This document shows, one piece after another, positions 43,016-52,062 of a stretch of 64,000 nt of DNA (the first letter of the stretch is position 1; each line of letters opens with the position of its first letter). The translations under genes and the position numbers were made by a program. Source of the DNA: Microbacterium sp. SCN 70-27 (GTDB lineage: Bacteria > Actinomycetota > Actinomycetes > Actinomycetales > Microbacteriaceae); the NCBI GenBank assembly GCA_001724425.1, contig MEEK01000009.1, forward strand, positions 19,985-83,984, given 5' to 3'. The notes beneath the pieces were generated by a model. The model did no database searches, was not told the DNA's origin, and worked only from the letters and a program-made list of their open reading frames with translations.

Positions 43016-46000
43016 ATGCCCCTGCCCTCCCTCCGCCGCCCCGTCGCCTTCGGCGCCGTCGCAGCGCTCGCCTGCACCCTCGCGGTCGCCGCGGTGGCGC
43101 CCGCGACGGCCGCCGTCGTCCCGTCACCGCCGAGCTACTCCGCCGATGGAGCAGCCCTCGGTCTGTCTGCGATCGGATCGTTCGAGACCGGTTTCTTCGA
43201 CGAGTCCGCCGCCGAGATCGTCCACGCGTACGGCGACCGCCTGTACGTCGTGAACGCGCAGGCCGGCGCGGTCGACGTGCTCGACTTCTCGAACCCCGCC
43301 GCGATGAAGAAGCTCTACAGCCTCTCCGCCGAGGGTGTCGCGAACTCCGTCGCGATCCGCTCCGACGGCCTCGGCGTGATCGCACTGGAGGCATCCGTCA
43401 AGAGCGACCCGGGTGAGCTCGTGTTCTTCGACGCGAATGCTGACGTCCCGACGATCCTCGGCTCGGTGACGGTCGGTGCCCTCCCCGACATGGTGACGAT
43501 CTCCGCCGACGGAGGCTACGCGGTCGCCGCGAACGAGGGGGAGCCGGCAGCCGACTTCTCGATCGATCCGGAAGGCTCGATCGCCGTCGTATCGCTGCCC
43601 GCGACGCTGACCGCCCCCGCGCAGGATGCCGCGCGCATCGCGGACTTCCACGCCTACGAGGCACCGGGTGCCCTCCCCGCGGGGGTGCGGGTCTTCGGAC
43701 CGACCCCGCACGGCGCCGACCGACCGATCAGCCGTAACCTCGAGCCGGAGTACATCACCGTCGACGGCGGCATCGCCTACGCGACGCTGCAGGAGAACAA
43801 TGCCATCGCGGTGATCGACCTCGCCTCGGCATCTGTCACCGACATCCACCCGCTCGGCGCGAAGGACCTCTCGCTCGCGAAGAACGCCCTCGACGCGAGC
43901 GACAAGGACGGCGGCTACAACCTCCGCACCTACCCGAACCTGCACGGTCTGTACATGCCCGATTCCATCGACTCGTACACGACGGGCGGTGAGACCTACC
44001 TGGTCACCGCGAACGAGGGGGATGCCCGCGAGTGGGGCTCGTACACCGAGGGCGTCCGCGTGAAGAGCCTCTCGAAGAGCGGGAAGGGCCCGATCTGCAC
44101 CGGGAGCCCGCTGGCCGGTCTCACGGCAGACAAGGACCTCGGCCGACTCAACGTCACGCGCGAGGACGGCTTCGACTCAGCCGCCGGCTGCTACACGGAC
44201 CTGTACGCGTTCGGCGGGCGCTCGTTCTCGATCTGGTCAACGACGGGAACCCAGATCTGGGACTCGGGTTCATCGTTCGAGGAGATCACCCACGCGGCGG
44301 AGCCCGAGTTCTTCAACTCGAACCACACCGTGTCGGGCTTCGACGGCCGCAGCGACGACAAGGGGCCGGAGCCCGAAGGGATCACGATCGGCAAGCTCAG
44401 CGGCCGGACCTACGCCTTCATCGGGTTCGAGCGCGTCGGCGGCATCGCCGCGTACGACATCACCGACCCGACCTCGCCGACGTTCGTGACCTACCTCAAC
44501 AACCGCGATTTCGCCCAGTCTGTCGAAGACGGCGGCAACCTCGCCACGGCGGGCGACCTCGGGCCCGAGGGCCTCGAGTTCATCGCGGCAGCGGATTCGC
44601 CGACGGGCACGCCACTGCTCGCGGTCGGCAACGAGGTCTCGGGCACGACGACCCTGTTCGAGATCGACGACCGCCTCGCACCGCGCACGACCGACATCCA
44701 GGTGCTGACGATCAACGACTTCCACGGGCGCCTGGCCGCCGAACCGAGCCGCGACACCGCGGCCGGAGCGGCCGTGCTCGCCGGGGCGGTCAAGCAGTTC
44801 CGCGCGACGAACCCGAACACCCTCTTCGTCTCGGCCGGTGACAACATCGGCGCCTCGACGTTCGACTCGTTCATCGCGAAGGACACCCCCACGATCGACG
44901 CCCTGAAGAGCGCCACGCTCGACCTCAGCGCCGTCGGCAACCACGAGTTCGACCGCGGCTTCGCCGACCTCACCGGTCGGGTCATCCCGCGCTACGACGC
45001 CGGCAATACCACCGGCAAGAGCGACTACGCGCTCGGCGCCAACGTGTACGACGCGACCGGAGCCCCCGCGCTCAAGGAGTACACGGTGAAGACGGTCGAC
45101 GGCGTGCGCGTCGCGTTCATCGGCACCGTCACCGAGACGACCCCGCAGAAGGTGACGCCGAGCGGCATCCAGGGTCTGACCTTCGGCAGCCAGCTGACCG
45201 CCGCCAACCGCGTCGCCGCGAAGATCACCGCGGCGGACGAAGCCGATGTCATCGTGCTCCTCGCCCACGAGGGGCTCGGCACGAGCGACTGCTCGCAGCT
45301 GACCGGCGACTCGGTGTTCGCCAAGCTCGCACGCGGCGCCTCGCCCGAGATCGACGCGATCGTGTCGGCCGACTCGCACCAGAAGTACTCCTGCCAGGGG
45401 ACGATCGACGGCGCGCCCGGCAAGACGCGACCTGTCATCCAGGCGCACCAGTACGGAACGACGCTCGGCAAGCTGGACATCGAGGTCGACACGCGCACGA
45501 AGGACCTCGTCTCGATCACGGGTTCGCTCGTCCCGCTCGTCTCGGGTGGCACGCTCGCCTTCCCGGCCGATGCGCCCACGGCGAAGATCGTGAAGGATGC
45601 CGTCGACTCGGCAGCCGTCGAGGGACAGAAGGTCGTCGGGAAGATCAGCGCCGACATCACACGCGGCGGGACCAACGGCTCGCGTCGCGACGTGGAGTCG
45701 AGCCTGTCGAACCTCCTGTCGGACGTGTACCTGTGGGCGACCTCGAACGCGTCCTACGCGGGGACGAAGGCGCAGATCGGCATCATGAACCCGGGCGGGG
45801 TCCGCGCGGACCTCGTCAAGACCGGTGACGGCTCGGTCACCTACCGTGACGTCGCGACCGTCCAGCCGTTCGCCAACACCCTGGTGACGGTGACGCTGAC
45901 GGGCGCTCAGCTGCGCAGCATCCTCGAAGAGCAGTGGCGTGCCGACGGCTCGAAGCTGCACCTGGGTGTGTCGGGCGGGTTCGCCTACACGTACGACCCG

Positions 46001-46705
46001 GCCGCCGCGGCGGGCTCGCGCATCAAGGCGATGACGTTCCAGGGGCGCACGATCGCCTCGACGGACACCTTCACCGTCGTGACGAACTCGTTCCTCGCCG
46101 CAGGCGGAGACGCGTTCACCACCTTCGCGGCGGGCACGAACCGCGCCGACACCGGTCAGGTCGACCTGCAGGCGAGCGTCGAGTACTTCGCGGCGCACGC
46201 CCTCGTCGACCCCGCGCCGCTCGGGCGCTCGGCGCTCGCCACCACCGGTGGCGGGGAGCCCGGCAACGGCGGCACCGGCGGGGGCACCGGCAACGGCGGC
46301 AGCGCGACCCCGGCAACGGCGTGGGCGACGATCGACGTCGGCAGCGGGCGCGTCGCGCAGGGCGACTCGCTCACGGTGACCGTGTCGGGCCTCAAGCCCG
46401 GCCAGCAGATCGCCGCGACGCTGCACAGCGACCCGATCGTGGTCACGGGCATCCCCGCCGCCGATGCGGCAGGCAAGGTCACGTTCCGCGTCGCCGTCCC
46501 GACGAACCTGCCGGTCGGTGCGCACACGCTGGTCGTCGAATCCGCGGGGCTCGCCGCGATCAGTGTGCCGGTCCAGGTCGTCGCCGCGGGCTCGCTGCCC
46601 GCCACCGGCGGCACCTTCCCGATCGGTTTCGTGACGGTGCTGGGGCTCGGCACGCTGCTCGCGGGCGCGCTGGTGCTCGCCCGGCGGTGGGCCGCCACGG
46701 CCTGA
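43016..46705 (+). CDS. LPXTG-anchored choice-of-anchor I / 5'-nucleotidase fusion exoprotein
   Basis: A 1229-residue secreted enzyme. Signal peptide about 1-33 (RRPVAFGAVAALACTLAVAAVAPATA). Residues about 40-560 form a choice-of-anchor I beta-propeller-like region (VGALPDMVTISADGGYAVAANEGEP, YLVTANEGDAREWG). About 565-850 is the calcineurin-like metallophosphatase of 5'-nucleotidases (QVLTINDFHGRL, VSAGDNIG, LSAVGNHEFDRG, VLLAHEG), then the 5'-nucleotidase C-terminal domain (MNPGGVRADL, VQPFANTLVTVTLTG, TNSFLAAGGDAF). A Gly-rich linker and an Ig-like domain precede LPATGG, a hydrophobic helix and RR, a sortase signal. Start ATG follows GAGGA. Predicted to release phosphate from extracellular nucleotides at the wall. 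Confidence 0.92.
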   Translation: MPLPSLRRPVAFGAVAALACTLAVAAVAPATAAVVPSPPSYSADGAALGLSAIGSFETGFFDESAAEIVHAYGDRLYVVNAQAGAVDVLDFSNPAAMKKLYSLSAEGVANSVAIRSDGLGVIALEASVKSDPGELVFFDANADVPTILGSVTVGALPDMVTISADGGYAVAANEGEPAADFSIDPEGSIAVVSLPATLTAPAQDAARIADFHAYEAPGALPAGVRVFGPTPHGADRPISRNLEPEYITVDGGIAYATLQENNAIAVIDLASASVTDIHPLGAKDLSLAKNALDASDKDGGYNLRTYPNLHGLYMPDSIDSYTTGGETYLVTANEGDAREWGSYTEGVRVKSLSKSGKGPICTGSPLAGLTADKDLGRLNVTREDGFDSAAGCYTDLYAFGGRSFSIWSTTGTQIWDSGSSFEEITHAAEPEFFNSNHTVSGFDGRSDDKGPEPEGITIGKLSGRTYAFIGFERVGGIAAYDITDPTSPTFVTYLNNRDFAQSVEDGGNLATAGDLGPEGLEFIAAADSPTGTPLLAVGNEVSGTTTLFEIDDRLAPRTTDIQVLTINDFHGRLAAEPSRDTAAGAAVLAGAVKQFRATNPNTLFVSAGDNIGASTFDSFIAKDTPTIDALKSATLDLSAVGNHEFDRGFADLTGRVIPRYDAGNTTGKSDYALGANVYDATGAPALKEYTVKTVDGVRVAFIGTVTETTPQKVTPSGIQGLTFGSQLTAANRVAAKITAADEADVIVLLAHEGLGTSDCSQLTGDSVFAKLARGASPEIDAIVSADSHQKYSCQGTIDGAPGKTRPVIQAHQYGTTLGKLDIEVDTRTKDLVSITGSLVPLVSGGTLAFPADAPTAKIVKDAVDSAAVEGQKVVGKISADITRGGTNGSRRDVESSLSNLLSDVYLWATSNASYAGTKAQIGIMNPGGVRADLVKTGDGSVTYRDVATVQPFANTLVTVTLTGAQLRSILEEQWRADGSKLHLGVSGGFAYTYDPAAAAGSRIKAMTFQGRTIASTDTFTVVTNSFLAAGGDAFTTFAAGTNRADTGQVDLQASVEYFAAHALVDPAPLGRSALATTGGGEPGNGGTGGGTGNGGSATPATAWATIDVGSGRVAQGDSLTVTVSGLKPGQQIAATLHSDPIVVTGIPAADAAGKVTFRVAVPTNLPVGAHTLVVESAGLAAISVPVQVVAAGSLPATGGTFPIGFVTVLGLGTLLAGALVLARRWAATA

Positions 46706-46716
46706 CCTTTCGGAGA

Positions 46717-46756
46717 CGTGACACCCCCCGGGCCTTCGGCCCGGGGCGGTGTCACG
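46717..46756 (+). terminator. Strong hairpin after the nucleotidase gene
   Basis: CGTGACACCCCCCGGGCC (46717-46734) pairs with GGCCCGGGG and GGTGTCACG (46738-46756) with a single bulged C and a 3-nt loop. It begins 11 nt after the stop codon. No T tract follows, but an 18-bp stem here is best read as an intrinsic-type terminator. Confidence 0.65.
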
Positions 46757-46860
46757 TGCGGCGGGGGCCGGCTCAGGGGCGCGGCTGCGGGCGGGCTGTG
46801 CCGCTGGCTGTGCCCCCCCAGGCTGTGCCCCCGGCTGCGCCACCGACTACACCTCCGGCC

Positions 46861-47400
46861 GCGCCCGAACTCCTCCATCTCACGCCACCGCGGTGGATTC
46901 CAGGACCCCACAGCCCGTCCGGCCGAAAACTGGAGGAGTTCGGGCTGCAACGCGGCACGGCACCCCGCCAGCGCGGGCACGGCACCACGCCAGCGCGGGC
47001 ACGGCACCACGGGCACGGGCACGGCGGCGCCACCGTGGCACTAGTACCGCCGGCTGTCGGCAGGGCAGCCGGCGAGCCTCCCCGGCGCGCCCGGACTCCT
47101 CCAATTCACGGTGCCGGGGTGGGTGTGAAGGCCTCCGTGGCCTGCCCGGCCGGAAACTGGAGGAGTTCGGGCTGCAACACTGATGCGGCGCGCCGGCACG
47201 GCGGCACCGTGGCGCGACGGCACGGGGACGCGACGGCATCCTGCCAGTGCGGGCAGATCGCCGCCCCCGCGACACCGAAACCGGCCGGGTGTGGTGGGCC
47301 GGCGTCGTCCGGCGCGCCCGAACTCCTCCATCTCGCGCCGCCGCAGAGGGTTTCGGGGCCACCGCGGCCCCTCCGGCCGAGAATTGGAGGAGTTCGGGCC
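46861..47400. repeat. Tandem array of three long hairpin elements, period about 226 bp
   Basis: Left arms GCCC(G/A)..CTCCTCCA at 46863, 47089 and 47316 and right arms TGGAGGAGTTCGGGC at 46931, 47158 and 47385 define three hairpins spaced 226 and 227 bp. The stretches between them also share sequence (for example GCACGGCGGC...ACCGTGGC), so the whole unit is repeated. The element is the same as the one at 42777-42859. The 843-nt gap 46706-47548 has no credible gene; the array, a short 22-bp repeat and a GGCGCC-rich stretch fill it. Confidence 0.88.
46956..47013. repeat. 22-bp short tandem repeat
   Basis: Two copies of a 22-bp unit beginning CACGGCACC and ending CAGCGCGGG (46956-46977, 46978-46999; one mismatch) and a partial third (47000-47013) lie between hairpins one and two of the array. 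Likely slippage-prone, with no coding sense. Confidence 0.8.
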
Positions 47401-47548
47401 GCAACAGGGCCACGGCATGGCACGGCCGCCGCACGGCGCCGGCTCAGCACGGCGCCGGTAGCGGCACGGCGCCGGGGTCAGCCGCGGCGCCGGCCGCGGC
47501 GCACCACGGGAACCAGCGCGGCGCCGGTGGCGGCGCCGCCGGCGCCGG

Positions 47549-48736
47549 TCAGCCGGCGGCCTCCTCCGGTCGCTCGCTGAGACGGATCGCCTCGGTATCG
47601 GGGGTGTATCCGACGACGTGCCGCTCGTCGGGGCCGTCGTAGGCCGACAGCGGGCGGATGAGCGCATTCGAGCCCTGCTGCTCGATGATGTGCGCCGTCC
47701 ACCCGACAATCCGCGCCGCGACGAACAGCGGCGTGAAGGTCAGCGTGTCGAAGCCGATCAGGTTGTACGCCGGCCCCGACGGGTAGTCGAGGTTCGGGTA
47801 GATGCCCTTGCGGCTCACGAACTCGCTCTCGAGCGTGAGGTACAGGTCCGCGACATCGGGACGGTCGTAGAACTCCACGAGGGTGTCGAGCGCCGCCTTC
47901 ATCGTCGGTACGCGCGAGTCACCGCGCTTGTACACACGGTGGCCGAAGCCCATGATCTTGCGCTTGTTCGCGAGGGCGTCGTCGAGCCAGGGCACGACGT
48001 TCGAGGCATCCCCGATCTCATCGAAGATGTGCAGGACCGCCTCGTTCGCCCCGCCGTGCAGCGGGCCCTTGAGCGCTCCGATCGCCCCGACGACGGCGGA
48101 GTACAGATCGCTCAGGGTCGACGTGATCACCCGCGCGGTGAACGTCGACGCGTTGAAGGAGTGCTCGGCGTAGAGGATCATCGAGCGGTTGAAGGCATCC
48201 ACGACGATCGGATCGGGGTCCTCTCCGAACGTCATCCAGAGGAAGTTCTCCGCATAGGTGAGCTCCTCGCGCGGCTCGATCGGGTCGAGTCCGCGCCGGC
48301 GGCGCTGCCCGTACGCGACGATCGCGGGGAGCGCTGCGAACAGGTGGAGGCTGCGGGCGATGTTCTCGTCGGCGGTGCCGGTCGCCTCGAGCACGTCCTC
48401 GCCCGCCGTTGCGAGCGCGCCGATGACGCTCACGGCCGTGCGCAGTTCGTCCATGGGGTGCGCGTCGAGCGGCAGTTGGTCGATCGCCGCCTTCACCTCC
48501 GGGGCGAGGGCCCGGTACTGCCGCCCGTCCGCACGCTGCGCGGCGAGCTGCTCATCGGTCGGCAGCTCGCCGTGCCACAGCAGATAGGCGACCGCGTCGA
48601 ACGGCTGCGTCGCGGCGAGCTCCTGCACGGGATACCCCCGGTACAGCAGCGAGTTCGTCTCGGGGTTGACCTTGCTGATGGCGGTGACGTCGGCGACGAC
48701 GCCGACGAGACCCTTCCTGATGTCCTGGTCGGTCAT
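47549..48736 (-). CDS. prpC: 2-methylcitrate synthase
   Basis: Condenses propionyl-CoA with oxaloacetate to 2-methylcitrate; such enzymes usually also have some citrate synthase activity. It has 395 residues. Catalytic residues are visible in LYAEHSFNASTFTARV (His), GPLHGGANEAV (His) and YPSGPAYNLIGF (Asp equivalent region). The N terminus KGLVGVVADVTAISKVNPETNSLLYRGYPVQEL is typical of the PrpC/short citrate synthase type. Its position as third gene of prpD-prpB-prpC decides for PrpC over GltA. Start 48736 gives AGGAG the best spacing; ATG 48739 or GTG 48742 are alternatives. The C terminus abuts a GGCGCC-rich repeat. Confidence 0.92.
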   Translation of the reverse strand: MTDQDIRKGLVGVVADVTAISKVNPETNSLLYRGYPVQELAATQPFDAVAYLLWHGELPTDEQLAAQRADGRQYRALAPEVKAAIDQLPLDAHPMDELRTAVSVIGALATAGEDVLEATGTADENIARSLHLFAALPAIVAYGQRRRRGLDPIEPREELTYAENFLWMTFGEDPDPIVVDAFNRSMILYAEHSFNASTFTARVITSTLSDLYSAVVGAIGALKGPLHGGANEAVLHIFDEIGDASNVVPWLDDALANKRKIMGFGHRVYKRGDSRVPTMKAALDTLVEFYDRPDVADLYLTLESEFVSRKGIYPNLDYPSGPAYNLIGFDTLTFTPLFVAARIVGWTAHIIEQQGSNALIRPLSAYDGPDERHVVGYTPDTEAIRLSERPEEAAG

Positions 48737-48751
48737 CATCACTCCTTCGTT

Positions 48752-49651
48752 CTAACGCTCGATCTGGAAGTTGAAGACGTTCTGGTCGAAGTGGTTGTAC
48801 GACTCGTAGTCGAGAAGGTCGTACAGGTCCGCACGGTGCTGCATCTCGCCGAGCCGGCCCGTGAGGTGGCCGTCCTCGTTCAGGGTATCGAGCGCGCGGC
48901 CGGCCGCACCCATCGCCATCCGCAGGAGCGACACCGGCCAGATGACGATCTGCACACCGGCATCCCGCAGCTGATCGACCGTGAACAGGTCGCTCTTGCC
49001 GAACTCGGTCATGTTGGCGAGAACGGGCACGCCGACGGCGGATGCCACGGCCTCGAACTCCGCGAGGCCCGTCATCGCCTCGGGGAAGATCGCGTCGGCT
49101 CCCGCGTCGACGAGCGCCTTGGCGCGGTCGATCGCGGCATCCAGCCCCTCGACGGCGCGGATGTCGGTACGCGCCATGATGAGGAAGTTCGGGTCGCGGC
49201 GGGCGTCGACGGCGGCGCGGATGCGCTTGAGCGCGGTGTCGTCGTCGACGACCTGCTTGCCGTCGAGGTGGCCGCAGCGCTTGGGGTTCACCTGGTCTTC
49301 GACGTGCGTGCCGGCGAGGCCCGCGTCTTCGAGGGTCTGGATCGTGCGGGCGACGTTCATCGGCTCGCCGAACCCGGTGTCGGCGTCGATAATCGCGGGG
49401 AGCTCCGTCATCCGGGCGATCTGCTGGCCACGCCCGGCGACCTCCGTGAGGGTCGTCAGGCCGATGTCGGGGAGCCCCAGATCGGCCGACAGCACGGCGC
49501 CCGAGATGTAGACGCCCTCGAAGCCCTTCCGCTCGATGAGGCGTGCCGACAGCGGGTTGAACGCGCCGGGGAAACGCAGCACCTCGCCGGCGGCGAGCTT
49601 CTCGCGCAACAGGCGACGCTTCTCGGCGGCGGGGGTCTGGCTGTACAGCAT
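48752..49651 (-). CDS. prpB: Methylisocitrate lyase
   Basis: Cleaves 2-methylisocitrate to pyruvate and succinate. It has 299 residues and belongs to the isocitrate lyase/PEP mutase family. Key elements: VLRFPGAFNPLSARLIERKGFEGVYISGA, ADTGFG (metal-binding Asp), HVEDQVNPKRCGHLDGKQVV with the catalytic Cys in KRCGH, and ARTDIRAVEGLDAAIDRA. ATG at 49651 is preceded by GAGAGGGGGCGG. It lies 15 nt upstream of prpC, so the two are coupled. A 148-nt gap separates it from prpD. Confidence 0.94.
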   Translation of the reverse strand: MLYSQTPAAEKRRLLREKLAAGEVLRFPGAFNPLSARLIERKGFEGVYISGAVLSADLGLPDIGLTTLTEVAGRGQQIARMTELPAIIDADTGFGEPMNVARTIQTLEDAGLAGTHVEDQVNPKRCGHLDGKQVVDDDTALKRIRAAVDARRDPNFLIMARTDIRAVEGLDAAIDRAKALVDAGADAIFPEAMTGLAEFEAVASAVGVPVLANMTEFGKSDLFTVDQLRDAGVQIVIWPVSLLRMAMGAAGRALDTLNEDGHLTGRLGEMQHRADLYDLLDYESYNHFDQNVFNFQIER

Positions 49652-49722
49652 CAGGCCGCCCCCTCTCCCCCGCGCCGTGTACCGAATGCAGGATGAATCC
49701 ACAGGCTGTGCCGGTCGGCACC

Positions 49723-49763
49723 CCGTCCGCCGCGGTGGTGGGAGCAGCGGCGGGGCGTTTTTT
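49723..49763 (+). terminator. Possible plus-strand terminator inside the prp operon
   Basis: CCGTCCGCCGC (49723-49733) can pair imperfectly with GCGGCGGGGCG (49747-49757), followed at once by six T on the plus strand (49758-49763). All flanking genes are on the minus strand, so it would end an antisense transcript; the fold could also act on the minus strand as an attenuating stem without a T tract. Confidence 0.35.
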
Positions 49764-49799
49764 CCTGAGAACGGTACATCGCACCGATGAGACCGCTCA

Positions 49800-51320
49800 T
49801 CAGAACAGCCCCTTCGGGGCGGGAACGGATGCCAGCACCCCGGCCCGCGCCGTGATGTTGAGCTCCTGCACCTCGGCAGGGGTGAGGTCGGGCAGGCGCT
49901 GGGCGAGGTCGAGGAACCGTTCGATCTCCTCGGGGGTCAGCACGGGCTCGGCCAGCAGGCGGAACTTCGCGATGTAGTTCTCGCGGGCGAACGGGCGCGC
50001 TCCGAGCGGGTGCGCGTCGGCGACCGCGATCTCGTCGGTGATCGTCGTGCCGTCGGTGAGGGTGATCTCGACGCGACCGCCGAAGGCCTTCTCGTCCGGG
50101 TCCTCGGAGTGGTACCGACGGGTCCACTCCGGGTCCTCCGCCGTCGTGATCTTGTGCCACAGGGCCACCGTGTCGGGGCGGCCGGCGCGCTCGGGCGTGT
50201 ACGAGTCGACGTGGTGCCACCCGCCGTCTTCGAGGGCGACCGCGAAGATGTACGGGATCGAGTGGTCGAGCGTCTCGCGCGACGCGGTCGGGTCGTACTT
50301 CTGCGGGTCGTTCGCGCCCGAACCGATCACGTAGTGCGTGTGGTGCGACGTGTGCAGGACGATGCTCGCGACGTCGGACAGCGCGAAGGATGCCTCGTTG
50401 TGGAGCTTCCGCGCGAGGTCGATCCACGCCTGCGCCTGGTACTCGGCCGAGTGCTCCTTCGTGTACGAGTCGAGGATCGCCCGCTTCGGCTCGCCCGCCG
50501 CGGGAAGGGGCACGTCGTACGAGGCATCCGGGCCGTCGAGCAGCCACGCGATGACGCCGTCTTCCCCTTCGTAGATCGGCGACGGCGAGGTCTGGCCGCG
50601 CATGGCCCGGTCGACGGCTTCGACGGCCATCTTCCCGGCGAACGCGGGGGCGTGCGCCTTCCACGTCGAGATCTCGCCCTTGCGTGACTGGCGCGTCGCG
50701 GTCGTCGTGTGCAGCGCCTGCGCGACGGCCTGGTAGATCGTCTCGACATCGAGCCCGAGCAGGGTGCCGATGCCGGCGGCGGCCGACGGGCCGAGGTGGG
50801 CGACGTGGTCGATCTTGTGCTTGTGCAGGCTGATCGCGCGCACGAGGTCCATCTGGATCTCGTACCCCGTCGCGATGCCGCGCACGAGGTCCGCGCCGTC
50901 GGCGCCTGAGTGCTGTGCGACGGCGAGGATCGGCGGGATGTTGTCGCCCGGGTGGGAGTACTCCGCCGCGAGGAACGTGTCGTGGTAGTCGAGTTCACGC
51001 ACGGCGACGCCGTTCGCCCACGCCGCCCACTCGGGGCTCGTCAGCACGTCGTTCGGCTCGCCGAACACGGTCGATCCGTGTCCGCCGCGCGAGACCGGGT
51101 GGTCGAGCGCCTGCGCGCGGGCGGCGGTGACCGGCCCACGGGTGAGGGATGCCGCGGCGACCGACGCATTGTCGATGACGCGGTTGATGATCATGTCGAC
51201 GACCTCGGGCTCGACCGCGACGGGGTCGGCGGCGACCTCGGCGATCGCGAAGGCGAGTTGGTCCTCGCGCGCGAGGTTCTCTTCGCTGCGGTGGACGCGG
51301 ACGTGGTGGCTGACGGTCAT
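49800..51320 (-). CDS. prpD: 2-methylcitrate dehydratase
   Basis: Dehydrates 2-methylcitrate to 2-methyl-cis-aconitate in the methylcitrate cycle. It has 506 residues of the MmgE/PrpD family. Features: [64 protein letters not shown]-like [33 protein letters not shown], and [25 protein letters not shown]. The start overlaps the stop of the GntR gene as ATGA, so the regulator is the first cistron of the operon gntR-prpD-prpB-prpC. Confidence 0.94.
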   Translation of the reverse strand: MTVSHHVRVHRSEENLAREDQLAFAIAEVAADPVAVEPEVVDMIINRVIDNASVAAASLTRGPVTAARAQALDHPVSRGGHGSTVFGEPNDVLTSPEWAAWANGVAVRELDYHDTFLAAEYSHPGDNIPPILAVAQHSGADGADLVRGIATGYEIQMDLVRAISLHKHKIDHVAHLGPSAAAGIGTLLGLDVETIYQAVAQALHTTTATRQSRKGEISTWKAHAPAFAGKMAVEAVDRAMRGQTSPSPIYEGEDGVIAWLLDGPDASYDVPLPAAGEPKRAILDSYTKEHSAEYQAQAWIDLARKLHNEASFALSDVASIVLHTSHHTHYVIGSGANDPQKYDPTASRETLDHSIPYIFAVALEDGGWHHVDSYTPERAGRPDTVALWHKITTAEDPEWTRRYHSEDPDEKAFGGRVEITLTDGTTITDEIAVADAHPLGARPFARENYIAKFRLLAEPVLTPEEIERFLDLAQRLPDLTPAEVQELNITARAGVLASVPAPKGLF

Positions 51321-51946
51321 GGGGTTGCCTCCAGGGATTCGAGGATCGAGGTCAGGGCGTTGTGCAGGTGGACGTGGGTCGCGTGGGCGGCGAGGTCTTC
51401 GTCGCCCACGGCGATGGCGGCGGCGATCAGTCGGTGCTCGGCGACGGATGCCGCGAGGCGGTCGGGGTTGTCGCGGGCGAGCCGGCGCACGCGCACGAGG
51501 TGCGTGCGCACGGTCTTCAATGCCGCGGTCAGGTAGTCGTTGTGCACGGCGGCATCCAGCGCCGCGTCGAACCGCGCGATGAGGGCGTAGTAGGAGTCGG
51601 GGGCGGCGGAGGCATCCGTCGCCCGGAACTCGTCGGCGAGCGACGCGAACACCGCGCGGTCACCGCGGGCGGCGGCGAGGCGGGCCGCGGTCTCTTCGAG
51701 CGCCCGGCGCACCTCGAACAGCTCGTGGATGTCTCCCGTGTCGATGGGGCTGACGACGGTGACGCGCGGGGATGCCTGCACGACGAGCCCGTCGGAGGCG
51801 AGGCGTGACAGCGCTTCGCGCAGCGGTGTACGGCTGACTCCGAGGCGGCCGGACTGCTCGACTTCGCCGAGGACCGTGCCGGGGGCGAGCACGCCCGACT
51901 GGATCTCCTCCAGCAGCGTTGCATAGGCTCGGTCGCTCGCGCGCAT
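51317..51946 (-). CDS. GntR-family (FCD) regulator of the methylcitrate operon
   Basis: A 209-residue regulator with an N-terminal winged helix ([49 protein letters not shown]) and a helical FCD ligand domain ([47 protein letters not shown], whose His residues would bind a metal). It is the first gene of the prp operon. ATG at 51946 lies 6 nt after a TACAAT -10 box that overlaps a TGTATACA palindrome, so it probably autoregulates from a leaderless promoter. The inducer is likely 2-methylcitrate or propionyl-CoA related, by analogy. Confidence 0.88.
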   Translation of the reverse strand: MRASDRAYATLLEEIQSGVLAPGTVLGEVEQSGRLGVSRTPLREALSRLASDGLVVQASPRVTVVSPIDTGDIHELFEVRRALEETAARLAAARGDRAVFASLADEFRATDASAAPDSYYALIARFDAALDAAVHNDYLTAALKTVRTHLVRVRRLARDNPDRLAASVAEHRLIAAAIAVGDEDLAAHATHVHLHNALTSILESLEATP

Positions 51947-51954
51947 GACCTCAT

Positions 51955-52014
51955 TGTATACATAAACGCCGCCCAGTCCACCCTTACTGCGGACTGAGCA
52001 TCCACACGTATACA
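51955..52014. promoter_or_regulatory. Paired GTATAC operators of the GntR regulator, with prp promoter
   Basis: TGTATACA (51955-51962) and CGTATACA (52007-52014) have centres 52 bp apart, close to five helical turns. The first overlaps the minus-strand -10 box TACAAT of the prp operon (bases 51958-51953). The second lies 12 bp before the -35 of the divergent ABC transporter gene, which could therefore be co-regulated or looped. Confidence 0.55.
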
Positions 52015-52026
52015 CAACGACTACTC

Positions 52027-52055
52027 TTCACAAATTCATGAAATAAGCGTAGGGT
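52027..52055 (+). promoter_or_regulatory. Leaderless promoter of the ABC exporter operon
   Basis: TTCACA (52027-52032) and TAGGGT (52050-52055) are separated by 17 bp, and the ATG at 52063 comes 7 nt after the -10 box with no ribosome site. Confidence 0.55.
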
Positions 52056-52062
52056 CACGCGC

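Noticed and set aside
46861-47400. CRISPR array
   Set aside because: Repeats are palindromic arm pairs around 52-54-bp loops at 226-bp spacing, not 23-47-bp direct repeats with uniform spacers, and no cas genes are present.
42777-47400. Retron or diversity-generating element
   Set aside because: No reverse transcriptase or variable-repeat/template-repeat pair is visible nearby.
47549-48736. Housekeeping citrate synthase (gltA)
   Set aside because: Operon position behind prpD and prpB and the short PrpC-like N terminus favour 2-methylcitrate synthase, although dual activity remains possible.
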